Below, piece after piece: positions 24,250 to 31,666 of a stretch of 64,000 nt of DNA. Under the pieces are notes generated by a model. That model was not told where the DNA came from, ran no database searches, and saw nothing but the letters and a program-made list of their open reading frames with translations. This stretch comes from Pseudonocardia autotrophica (GTDB taxonomy: Bacteria > Actinomycetota > Actinomycetes > Mycobacteriales > Pseudonocardiaceae): the NCBI RefSeq assembly GCF_003945385.1, contig NZ_AP018920.1, positions 1,178,001 to 1,242,000 on the forward strand, read 5' to 3'. The translations under genes and the position numbers were made by a program. The first letter of the stretch is position 1. Each line of letters opens with the position of its first letter.

Positions 24250-25422
24250 ATGGCGCTACCGCCGCTGGTGGAGCCGGCTGCCGAGCTCACCAAGGAAGAG
24301 GTCGAGCGGTACAGCCGCCACCTCATCATCCCGGATGTCGGGATGGACGGGCAGAAGCGGCTGAAGAACGCCAAGGTCCTCGTCGTCGGAGCGGGTGGCC
24401 TCGGCTCGCCCGCGCTGCTGTACCTGGCAGCGGCCGGGGTGGGCACGCTGGGGATCGTCGAGTTCGACGTGGTCGACGAGTCGAACCTGCAGCGTCAGAT
24501 CATCCACGGTCAGTCCGACGTCGACCGCCCGAAGGCGGAGTCGGCCCGGGACTCGATCCGCGAGACCAACCCCTACGTCGAGGTCCGGCTGCACAACGAG
24601 CGGCTGACCAGCGAGAACGTCCTCGACATCTTCCGGGACTACGACCTGATCCTGGACGGCACCGACAACTTCGCCACCCGTTACCTGGTGAACGATGCGG
24701 CGGTGCTGCTGGGCAAGCCCTACGTCTGGGGCTCGATCTTCCGGTTCGAGGGCCAGGCGTCGGTGTTCTGGGAGGACGCCCCGAACGGCCAGGGCCTGAA
24801 CTACCGCGACCTCTACCCGGAGCCGCCGCCGCCCGGGATGGTCCCGTCCTGTGCCGAGGGCGGCGTGCTGGGCGTGCTCTGCGCGTCGATCGGCTCGATC
24901 ATGGTCAACGAGGCGATCAAGCTGATCACCGGCATCGGTGAGCCGCTGCTCGGGCGCCTGGTGATCTACGACGCGCTGGAGACGACCTGGCGTCAGGTGA
25001 AGATCCGCAAGGATCCGGAGACGCCGAAGATCACCGAGCTGATCGACTACGACGCGTTCTGCGGCACCGTCACCCAGGACGCGCAGGACGCGGCCGCCGG
25101 CAACACCATCACCGTCGGCGAGCTCAAGCAGATGATGGACGCCGGCAAGGACTTCCAGCTCATCGACGTCCGTGAGCAGCACGAGTACGAGATCGTCTCG
25201 ATCCCGGGCGCGACGCTCATCCCGAAGGACCGGATCCTCTCCGGCGAGGCGCTGTCGGAGATCGCGCAGGACCGGCCGGTGGTGCTGCACTGCAAGTCCG
25301 GTGGCCGTTCGGCCGAGGCGCTCGCGGCCCTGCACCGGGCCGGTTTCGCGGACGCGGTGCACGTCGGCGGTGGCGTGCTCTCCTGGGTCAAGCAGATCGA
25401 CCCCTCGCAGCCGAGCTACTGA
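24250..25422 (+). CDS. moeZ: MoeZ/MoeB sulfurtransferase-adenylyltransferase (ThiF plus rhodanese)
   Basis: 390 residues. ATG 24250 is 9 nt after GGAGGA (24235-24240). N-terminal E1-like ThiF domain: RYSRHLIIPDVGMDGQKRL, ATP loop GAGGLGS (47-53), DGTDNFATRYLVND and PSCAEGGVLGVLC. The C-terminal rhodanese domain has active-site Cys348 in HCKSGGRS. MoeZ adenylates and thiocarboxylates ubiquitin-like sulfur carriers, MoaD for molybdopterin and CysO for cysteine synthesis. Molybdopterin supply matters here because a nitrate reductase is encoded 7 kb away. A hairpin terminator follows. Confidence 0.95.
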   Translation: MALPPLVEPAAELTKEEVERYSRHLIIPDVGMDGQKRLKNAKVLVVGAGGLGSPALLYLAAAGVGTLGIVEFDVVDESNLQRQIIHGQSDVDRPKAESARDSIRETNPYVEVRLHNERLTSENVLDIFRDYDLILDGTDNFATRYLVNDAAVLLGKPYVWGSIFRFEGQASVFWEDAPNGQGLNYRDLYPEPPPPGMVPSCAEGGVLGVLCASIGSIMVNEAIKLITGIGEPLLGRLVIYDALETTWRQVKIRKDPETPKITELIDYDAFCGTVTQDAQDAAAGNTITVGELKQMMDAGKDFQLIDVREQHEYEIVSIPGATLIPKDRILSGEALSEIAQDRPVVLHCKSGGRSAEALAALHRAGFADAVHVGGGVLSWVKQIDPSQPSY

Positions 25423-25442
25423 CCGTCACGATCGTTCCGACA

Positions 25443-25476
25443 CGGCCGTCGTCCCGCACCCGCGGGGCGGCGGCCG
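25443..25476 (+). terminator. 15-bp hairpin terminator after moeZ
   Basis: Arm 25443-25457 pairs with 25462-25476 (two G-T pairs) around ACCC, followed by TTCGTCGTTCGT. It starts 20 nt after the moeZ stop. Confidence 0.75.
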
Positions 25477-25672
25477 TTCGTCGTTCGTCACATGTCGTGA
25501 CCGGCGAGTAACCATCCAGATACTTGACAAACCGTCCGATCTCACTCCGCTGAACGGGTGAAGATCGGTGATTTGGCTCCGAAGTGGACCGTTTCGCCGA
25601 AACATCACCGTGGGTCGCCGCGACAAGCCGATGCACGTCGGGGGCCGGCGTGACGGCGGCGAGGAGGTCACT

Positions 25673-28342
25673 GTGGACGGACCGGTGCGACGGTGTGCGC
25701 TGGATGGTTGCGAGGAATCGATCGTGGCGGACGACGGTCCGCCGGAGACGCGGCCGCAGCGCCGGTACTGTTCCGCGGCGCACCGGGTCCGCGCCCGTCA
25801 GGTGCGGCGGGCGGCGGCCCAGGCGGCGGGTGACGAGCGGCTCGCCGGGACGCTCCCGTGGCTCCGCGAGCCCGAGCCCGCCCAGGATGAGCCGGGCCCG
25901 GCCGGTCCGGCTCCCCGGTCCCGGCCGGTCGTGCGCGTCGCGCCGGCCCGGCTGCGTGCGCCGCGCGGCCCGCTGCGGCACCGCCGCACGTTCGCGTTGA
26001 TCGGTGCCACCGCGACGTTGCTCGCCGGGTACGCCCTGATCACGACGGCGCCGGCACCGGTCGGCGGTACCGCCTCCGGCGAGCGGCGTACCGCGGAGGA
26101 GTGGGCGGGCGAGGCACGGATCGCGCTGGCGGCGCTCGACGAGCAGCTGGTGACGCTGGAGCAGGCCGAACAGACCTGGCGCGCCTCGCCGCACAGCGTG
26201 CAGCACACTCCGGCGCCGGTCGCCCGGTTGCAACAGCGCCGGGACGTGCTGCGGCAGCAGCAGGCGGCGCTGCGGTCGCAGCTGGACGTGTACGCGTCCC
26301 GGGGCACGGTCGGCGATTCGCTGGCCCTCGCCGAGCAGGAGCTCGCCGAGATGGAGCAGATCGTCGCCGAGCTGCCCCCGGCCACCCGGCGGACGGGTGA
26401 GCAGGTTGCGGCGGGGGCGTCGTTGGAGGAGCAGCGGGACCTGCGGGCCCGCCGCCGTGACAGCACGGCCGAGCAGCTGAGGGCTCTGGAGGAGGGACTG
26501 GGCCGGGCGACGGCGGCGCCGCTCCCGGGTGACCGGTCCGGCACCGATCAGGTGTCCGGGGACGTGCTCGCGCTGGCCCGCGGGGAGCGGCCCGTGGTGC
26601 CGGAACCGATCGGTCGCCGCCGGGACCTGCAGATCGTCACCGGTGGCCGGGAGACGGCGGGCGACCGCGGACGCGATGACGTGAGCACAAGCGGCCCGCC
26701 GCTGGACCCGCGCGGCGCCCCGGGCGGGCGGGCGGCACCGGATCCGGAGCCGCAGCGGGCCGGCGGGAGCGCCGCGGGGCCGTCGGTCCGGCCGACTCCC
26801 GCGACCGGGCCGGGGCAGGCGCTCGGTGGCGTGGTCTCGGATGCCGCGGACGGGGTCGGCACCCTGCTCGGGGGCCGGTCCGGCGCGGATGCCGCCGACC
26901 GGGCGCCTCGTGCGGCCGGCCCGGAGGGCGCCGGGCGTCCGGCCCGGGAGGCCGGTCCGGCGCGTTCGGGCGCTGATTCCGGTGGTCCGCGGACCGGTGT
27001 CGCCGGACCACCGGATCGGGACGGGGCGAATCGTCCGGCGCGGGACCGGGCCGGTTCGGATCGAGCCGGTTCGGATCGAGCCGGTTCGGATCGAGCCGGT
27101 TCGGATCGGGCTGGTTCGGATCGGGCCGCGGACGGGCCGGTCGAGCGGATCGGCGACGGTGTCGGCCGGGCGGCCGGCGGGGTGAGCGACACCGTGCAGG
27201 ACGCGGGCCGGGCGCTGAGCGGCGTCGCCGGCGGTTCGGGCCGTCGCAGCGGCCCGGCGCAGCAGGATGCCGAATCCGGCGGCGCGGGCCGGGGCGGGTC
27301 CGCCTCGGATTCCCCGGGCGGTGCGTCCGACTCCCGGGAGAGCGGCCGCGCACGGCCGGCGGAGGGCAGCCCCACCGACCGCGGCCGCGAGGAGGCCCCG
27401 CAGTCGGCGGGGTCGGGCTCGGAGTCGGGTCCGGTGGCGGCGGTGAGCCGGGCGGGTCGCTCCCGCTCGGAGTCGTCCGGATCGGAGTCGTCCGGTTCCG
27501 GGGCGTCCCGGTCGGAAGCGTCCCGCCCGGAGCGGTCACGGTCGGAGTCGCCCGGATCCGGGTCGTCCGGGTCGGAGGGCGCGCGTTCCACGGGCGGCCT
27601 GGTCGACCGGGTCGCGGCCGTGCGGTCGGAGGCCCTGGCCGGCGCGGAGCGGTCCGGTGACACCGGCGGATCCGGTGGGAACCGGGAGAAGAGCGACAGC
27701 GGGCGTTCCGGGGACGAAGGCCGCTCCGGCGGCGCCGACCGGTCCGGGAACGCCGAGCGCTCCGGTGACGGTGCGCGCTCCGGTGACGAAGGGCGCTCCG
27801 GTGGTTCCGGGCGCACCGACGGCTCCCGGGGCTCCGGAGACCCCGACGGTCGGTCCGGGTCCTCGGAGTCGTCGGGCGGGTCGGGCCGGTCGGGTTCCTC
27901 CGGCGAGTCCGGCGAGTCCGGCAAGTCCGGTGGGTCCGGGGAGTCCGGCAGGTCCGGTGGGTCGGGGGAGTCCGGCGGATCCCGTGGGATCGCCTCGGCG
28001 GTCGCCGGTTCCTACGTGGAGGCGGCCATGGGCAAGGAGGCCGCTGCCCCGGTGCTCGCCGAGGCCGACCGGCGGGCCGAGAAGCAGATGGCGGAGAAGG
28101 TGGAGGAGCGGACGTCGAGCCGCTCGTCCGGCCGTTCCGGTGGTCGTGAGGGCGGCGACTCCGGATCGGGCGACTCCGGGGGCAGGGACTCGGGATCGGG
28201 CCGCTCCGGGGGTGACGATTCCGGGGGCAGGGACTCGGGATCGGGCCGCTCCGGGGGTGACAACTCCGGGGGCGACGACTCGGGGTCCACGCGGGGCGGC
28301 TCCGGCGCGGACCGGTGGATGTCGGGCGGCTCGCAGGACTGA
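25673..28342 (+). CDS. Large zinc-ribbon, coiled-coil and Ser/Gly/Arg low-complexity protein
   Basis: 889 residues. GTG 25673 has GAGGAGG 5 nt before it; ATG 25631 is an alternative. Parts in order: a Cys/His knuckle (CALDGCEE then RRYCSAAHRVRARQVRR) like small zinc ribbons; a Pro-rich linker; one membrane helix (TFALIGATATLLAGYALI, about 107-124); a long coiled coil (about 143-276); then about 570 residues of disordered Gly/Ser/Arg/Asp/Glu sequence. The last part includes five DRAGS repeats (about 460-484), SGRSGGSGESG runs and GRDSGSGRSGGD runs. Topology suggests a cytosolic zinc finger and external disordered region. No known family for the whole; function unknown. Confidence 0.65.
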   Translation: MDGPVRRCALDGCEESIVADDGPPETRPQRRYCSAAHRVRARQVRRAAAQAAGDERLAGTLPWLREPEPAQDEPGPAGPAPRSRPVVRVAPARLRAPRGPLRHRRTFALIGATATLLAGYALITTAPAPVGGTASGERRTAEEWAGEARIALAALDEQLVTLEQAEQTWRASPHSVQHTPAPVARLQQRRDVLRQQQAALRSQLDVYASRGTVGDSLALAEQELAEMEQIVAELPPATRRTGEQVAAGASLEEQRDLRARRRDSTAEQLRALEEGLGRATAAPLPGDRSGTDQVSGDVLALARGERPVVPEPIGRRRDLQIVTGGRETAGDRGRDDVSTSGPPLDPRGAPGGRAAPDPEPQRAGGSAAGPSVRPTPATGPGQALGGVVSDAADGVGTLLGGRSGADAADRAPRAAGPEGAGRPAREAGPARSGADSGGPRTGVAGPPDRDGANRPARDRAGSDRAGSDRAGSDRAGSDRAGSDRAADGPVERIGDGVGRAAGGVSDTVQDAGRALSGVAGGSGRRSGPAQQDAESGGAGRGGSASDSPGGASDSRESGRARPAEGSPTDRGREEAPQSAGSGSESGPVAAVSRAGRSRSESSGSESSGSGASRSEASRPERSRSESPGSGSSGSEGARSTGGLVDRVAAVRSEALAGAERSGDTGGSGGNREKSDSGRSGDEGRSGGADRSGNAERSGDGARSGDEGRSGGSGRTDGSRGSGDPDGRSGSSESSGGSGRSGSSGESGESGKSGGSGESGRSGGSGESGGSRGIASAVAGSYVEAAMGKEAAAPVLAEADRRAEKQMAEKVEERTSSRSSGRSGGREGGDSGSGDSGGRDSGSGRSGGDDSGGRDSGSGRSGGDNSGGDDSGSTRGGSGADRWMSGGSQD
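27050..27124 (+). repeat. Five 15-bp tandem repeats coding DRAGS
   Basis: Units start at 27050, 27065, 27080, 27095 and 27110; the first three are identical GCCGGTTCGGATCGA and the last two differ by one or two bases. In-frame with the large low-complexity protein. Confidence 0.9.
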
Positions 28343-28365
28343 ACCCGGCCGGGACGCGGCCGGAC

Positions 28366-28389
28366 GGCGCTCCGCTCAGCGGAGCCGCC
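28366..28389 (+). terminator. Hairpin after the low-complexity gene
   Basis: Arm 28366-28375 pairs with 28379-28389 (one bulge) around TCA. It lies 24 nt after the stop. Not followed by T residues. Confidence 0.45.
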
Positions 28390-28510
28390 CGGTCGCGTCC
28401 TGCCTGATGGCAATCCAGCGGACGGCCTTGCACTGCGGCCGTCCACCGAACGTGGTGACGCGTTGCGACCGTTCGGGCGTGGCGCGGACCGGTGTATCCG
28501 GCGGCGCGGG

Positions 28511-28516
28511 TACCGT
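28511..28516 (+). promoter_or_regulatory. -10 box of TIGR02569 gene (leaderless)
   Basis: TACCGT ends 7 nt before GTG 28524; no Shine-Dalgarno. Confidence 0.5.
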
Positions 28517-28523
28517 CGCGACC

Positions 28524-29351
28524 GTGACCGCTGCCCGCCCGCTCGCCACCGCGCCGGCCGCGAGCGCCCTGCCCGAGCACGTACGCATCGCCTTCGGCGT
28601 GCGTGACACCGCCCCGCGCCCGGTCGTCTGGGCCGGCCAGCGGGCCTGGCAGTGCGGCGACACGCTGCTCCGCCCGGTTTCCGATCACGTCGTCGCGGCC
28701 TGGTCGGCGACCGTTCTGGAGAACCTGGAGGTCGAGGGCGTCCGGCTGGCCCGCCCGGTGCGCTCCAGCGACGGCCGCTGGGTGGTCGGCGGCTGGGCGG
28801 CGTCCCGCTACGTCCCCGGGGCCCCGGAGCCCCGGCACGACGAGGTCGTCGCGGCATCCCTGCGGCTGCACGCGGCGACGTCCACGGTGCTGCGGCCCCG
28901 GCTGCTCGACGACCGCGACGACCTGCTGTCCCGCTCGGCCGCCGCCGCGTTCGGCGAGCGCAAGCTGGAGCTGCACCCGGAGACCGGCGGCCTGCTGTTC
29001 GCCGAGCTCGCCGCACACCGCCGGACGATCCGGCTCACCCCGCAGGTCGTGCACGGCGAGCTGTTCGGCGCGATGCTGTTCGACCCGACCGGCAGGCCCG
29101 CGGTGCTCGACCTGGTGCCGTTCTGGCGTCCGGCCGAGTGGGCCGCCGCCGTCGTCGTGGTCGACGCGGTCGCCTGGGGCGGCGCCGACGAGGACTTGAT
29201 CGAGCGCTGGTCGGAGCTGCAGGAGTGGCCGCAGTCGCTGCTGCGTGCCGTCCTCTATCGGCTCGCGCTGCACGCCCAGCACCCGGACGCCACCGCCGAG
29301 TCGCTGTCCGGGATCGAGCGGGTCGCCGGGCTGGTCAGCCGCAGGCTCTGA
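28524..29351 (+). CDS. TIGR02569 family protein (Rv3205c type)
   Basis: 275 residues from GTG 28524. It resembles aminoglycoside-phosphotransferase-like kinases: VWAGQRAWQCGDTLLRPV, VVGGWAASRYVPGAPEPR, and a catalytic-loop-like VVHGELFGAMLFDPTGRPAV (HGEL where HGDL is usual) followed by LDLVPFWRPAEWA (Asp where DFE/DFD lies). Members are confined to actinobacteria and lie next to moeZ, as here. Phosphorylation of a small molecule is possible but unproven. Five nt separate it from the next gene. Confidence 0.82.
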   Translation: MTAARPLATAPAASALPEHVRIAFGVRDTAPRPVVWAGQRAWQCGDTLLRPVSDHVVAAWSATVLENLEVEGVRLARPVRSSDGRWVVGGWAASRYVPGAPEPRHDEVVAASLRLHAATSTVLRPRLLDDRDDLLSRSAAAAFGERKLELHPETGGLLFAELAAHRRTIRLTPQVVHGELFGAMLFDPTGRPAVLDLVPFWRPAEWAAAVVVVDAVAWGGADEDLIERWSELQEWPQSLLRAVLYRLALHAQHPDATAESLSGIERVAGLVSRRL

Positions 29352-29356
29352 TCGCC

Positions 29357-30157
29357 GTGACGCTGCTGCTGACCGGCGCCGCCGGCAACATGGGGACGCT
29401 GCTGCGTCCGCGGCTCGTCCGCGACGGCCGGACCCTGCGACTGCTCGACGCCGCGCCGCTCACGGCCGGGCCGGGGGAGCAGGCGCACGCCGGATCGGTC
29501 ACCGATCCCGCGGTGGTCGCCGCGGCCGTCGACGGGGCGGACGCCGTCGTCCATCTCGCCGGGATCAGCGGTGAGGCCGGCTGGGACGAGATCGTCGAGA
29601 CGAACCTGACCGGCACCCGCACGGTGCTCGACGCCGCGGTCGCCGCCGGGGTCCGGACCGTCGTACTGGCGTCGAGCAACCACGCCGCCGGGTTCCGCAC
29701 CCGCGCCGACGGCGTCCCGCTGCCGGCGACGGTCGAGCAGGCCCCGGACACCTACTACGGCTGGAGCAAGGCCGCGGTCGAGGGCATGGGCAGGCTGTAC
29801 CACGAGCGGTACGGGCTGACCGTCGTGAGCCTGCGGATCGGGACCTGCTTCGAGAAGCCGCGCAACGCCCGCGCGCTGGCGACCTGGCTGTCGCCGGACG
29901 ACGCGGCCCGGCTCGTCGAGGCGTCGGTCGATCCCGATACCCGGGGCCACCACCTGGTGTGGGGCGTCTCGGCGAACACCCGTCGCTGGTGGTCGCTCGA
30001 GGAGGGCGCGGCGATCGGCTTCCACCCGCGTGACGACGCCGAGGTGTTCGCCGCCGAGATACTGGCCGGCGGCCCGGAACCGGACCCGGCCGCGCCGGAG
30101 CACCATCGGGTCGGCGGCGGGTTCTGCGATCTCCCGCTCGGCGTCCGGATGCGTTGA
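29357..30157 (+). CDS. NAD-dependent epimerase/dehydratase (uronate-dehydrogenase-like SDR)
   Basis: 266 residues from GTG 29357. Extended SDR: dinucleotide motif LLLTGAAGNMGTLLRPRL, VHLAGISGEAGWDEIVETNL, active-site Ser in LASSNHAAGF and YGWSK (Tyr-x3-Lys). The SNHA context and the end HHLVWGVSANTRRWWSLEEG are like bacterial uronate dehydrogenases, which oxidise glucuronate or galacturonate to the lactone. No uronate pathway genes are nearby, so the substrate is an inference. Confidence 0.85.
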   Translation: MTLLLTGAAGNMGTLLRPRLVRDGRTLRLLDAAPLTAGPGEQAHAGSVTDPAVVAAAVDGADAVVHLAGISGEAGWDEIVETNLTGTRTVLDAAVAAGVRTVVLASSNHAAGFRTRADGVPLPATVEQAPDTYYGWSKAAVEGMGRLYHERYGLTVVSLRIGTCFEKPRNARALATWLSPDDAARLVEASVDPDTRGHHLVWGVSANTRRWWSLEEGAAIGFHPRDDAEVFAAEILAGGPEPDPAAPEHHRVGGGFCDLPLGVRMR

Positions 30158-30169
30158 CGTACCGCACTC

Positions 30170-30197
30170 CTCACAGACATGACAACGGGCATGTGAG
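30170..30197. promoter_or_regulatory. Imperfect dyad upstream of narK
   Basis: CTCAC-AG-ACATG (30170-30181) mirrors CATGTGAG (30190-30197) with an AG bulge and 8-nt spacer. It lies 55 to 80 nt upstream of the likely narK -10. Candidate site for a nitrogen regulator such as NnaR or GlnR; the sequence does not match a GlnR box well. Confidence 0.4.
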
Positions 30198-30250
30198 ATA
30201 AGCGTTCCCGGCGTGTCACGCGGCGCCACCCGTCGGAAACTGGGACTCCC

Positions 30251-30256
30251 TAGCCT
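30251..30256 (+). promoter_or_regulatory. -10 box of narK operon
   Basis: TAGCCT; predicted start near 30263, leaving about 33 nt of leader with AGGAG at 30283-30287. Confidence 0.45.
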
Positions 30257-30295
30257 CGTCGACGACGTGGACGCCGGCGATCAGGAGTGCCATCC

Positions 30296-31663
30296 GTGAC
30301 GACCTCAGCTTCTCCCGGCCGCCGTCTCGGCGGCCGCTGGATCGAGCACTGGGACCCCGAGGACGAGGGGTTCTGGGAACGCACCGGAAAGAAGATCGCG
30401 AGCCGTAACCTCTGGCAGTCGATCTTCTCGGAACACATCGGTTTCTCGGTGTGGACGATGTGGTCGGTCCTGGTGCTGTTCATGGGGCCGGAGTACGGGA
30501 TCGACGCCGCCCAGAAGTTCTTCCTGGTCGCGGTGCCGACCCTGGTCGGCGCGATTCTGCGGCTGCCCTACACGTTCGCGGTGGCCCGCTTCGGCGGCCG
30601 GAACTGGACGATCTTCTCCGCGGCGCTGCTGATCGTCCCGCTGCTCCTTGCGCTGGTCGTGATCGAGCCGGGCGTCTCCTACACCACGCTGCTGCTGGTG
30701 GCCGCGGTCGCGGGGGTCGGCGGCGGGAACTTCGCGTCGTCGATGGCCAACATCAATGCGTTCTACCCCGAGCGGAGCAAGGGCTGGGCGCTGGGCCTGA
30801 ACGCGGGCGGCGGCAACCTCGGCGTCCCGGTGGTGCAGCTGCTCGGGCTGCTGGTCATCGCGACCATCGGTGCCGGGCAGCCCCGGGTGCTGATCGCGAT
30901 CTACATTCCGCTGGTGATCGTCTCCGCGATCCTGGCGTGGCGGCGGATGGACAACATCGCCGCGATGTCGAACGACACCGGCGCCTTCGCCGAGGCCTGC
31001 CGGGACCGGCAGACCTGGATCATGTCGTTCCTCTACATCGGGACGTTCGGGTCGTTCATCGGCTACTCGTTCGCCTTCGGCCTGGTGCTGCAGAACCAGT
31101 TCGACCGCACCCCGCTGCAGGCCGCCGCGGTCACCTTCATCGGCCCGCTGATCGGCTCGCTGATCCGCCCGATCGGCGGCCGGCTGGCCGACCGGTACGG
31201 CGGCGCGAACGTGACGCTGTGGAACTTCGCCGGCATGGCGGTCGCCACGCTGGTCATCATCGCCGCGTCCGGTGCGCAGTCCCTCGCGGTGTTCACGCTC
31301 GGCTTCATCCTGCTGTTCACGCTGTCCGGGATCGGCAACGGTTCCACCTACAAGATGATCCCGGCGATCTTCACCGGCCGCGCCCGGGTCAGGATCGCCG
31401 AGGGCGGCGACCGGGAGACCGAGCTCGGCACCGCGCGCAGGCTGTCCGGCGCCGTGATCGGCATTGCCGGCGCGGTCGGGGCGCTCGGCGGCCTGTTCAT
31501 CAACCTGGCGTTCCGGCAGTCGTTCCTGGCGGTCGAGTCGGGGACGCCCGCCTTCTGGAGCTTCCTCGCCTTCTACGTGGTGTGCATCGGCGTCACGTGG
31601 GCGGTGTACCTGCGACCGAAGCAGGCGTCCGTGCCCGGCGGCGCCGAGCTCGTCCGGGTCTGA
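30296..31663 (+). CDS. narK: Nitrate/nitrite transporter NarK (MFS)
   Basis: 455 residues. GTG 30296 is 8 nt after AGGAG; the GTG at 30287 overlaps that site. Twelve membrane helices. Nitrate-signature segments are present: GGGNFASSMANINAFYPERS followed by KGWALGLNAGGGNLGVPVVQ, and later GIGNGSTYKMIPAIF. The N-terminal WIEHWDPEDEGFWE is typical of the NarK2/NarU/NasA group. It imports nitrate (or exchanges nitrite). Three nt separate it from the nitrate reductase gene, so they form an operon. Confidence 0.95.
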   Translation: MTTSASPGRRLGGRWIEHWDPEDEGFWERTGKKIASRNLWQSIFSEHIGFSVWTMWSVLVLFMGPEYGIDAAQKFFLVAVPTLVGAILRLPYTFAVARFGGRNWTIFSAALLIVPLLLALVVIEPGVSYTTLLLVAAVAGVGGGNFASSMANINAFYPERSKGWALGLNAGGGNLGVPVVQLLGLLVIATIGAGQPRVLIAIYIPLVIVSAILAWRRMDNIAAMSNDTGAFAEACRDRQTWIMSFLYIGTFGSFIGYSFAFGLVLQNQFDRTPLQAAAVTFIGPLIGSLIRPIGGRLADRYGGANVTLWNFAGMAVATLVIIAASGAQSLAVFTLGFILLFTLSGIGNGSTYKMIPAIFTGRARVRIAEGGDRETELGTARRLSGAVIGIAGAVGALGGLFINLAFRQSFLAVESGTPAFWSFLAFYVVCIGVTWAVYLRPKQASVPGGAELVRV

Positions 31664-31666
31664 CCG

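Noticed and set aside
30204..30241. GlnR box upstream of narK
   Set aside because: GTCAC at 30215 is a half-site but the following 11-nt-spaced half-sites do not match the GlnR consensus.
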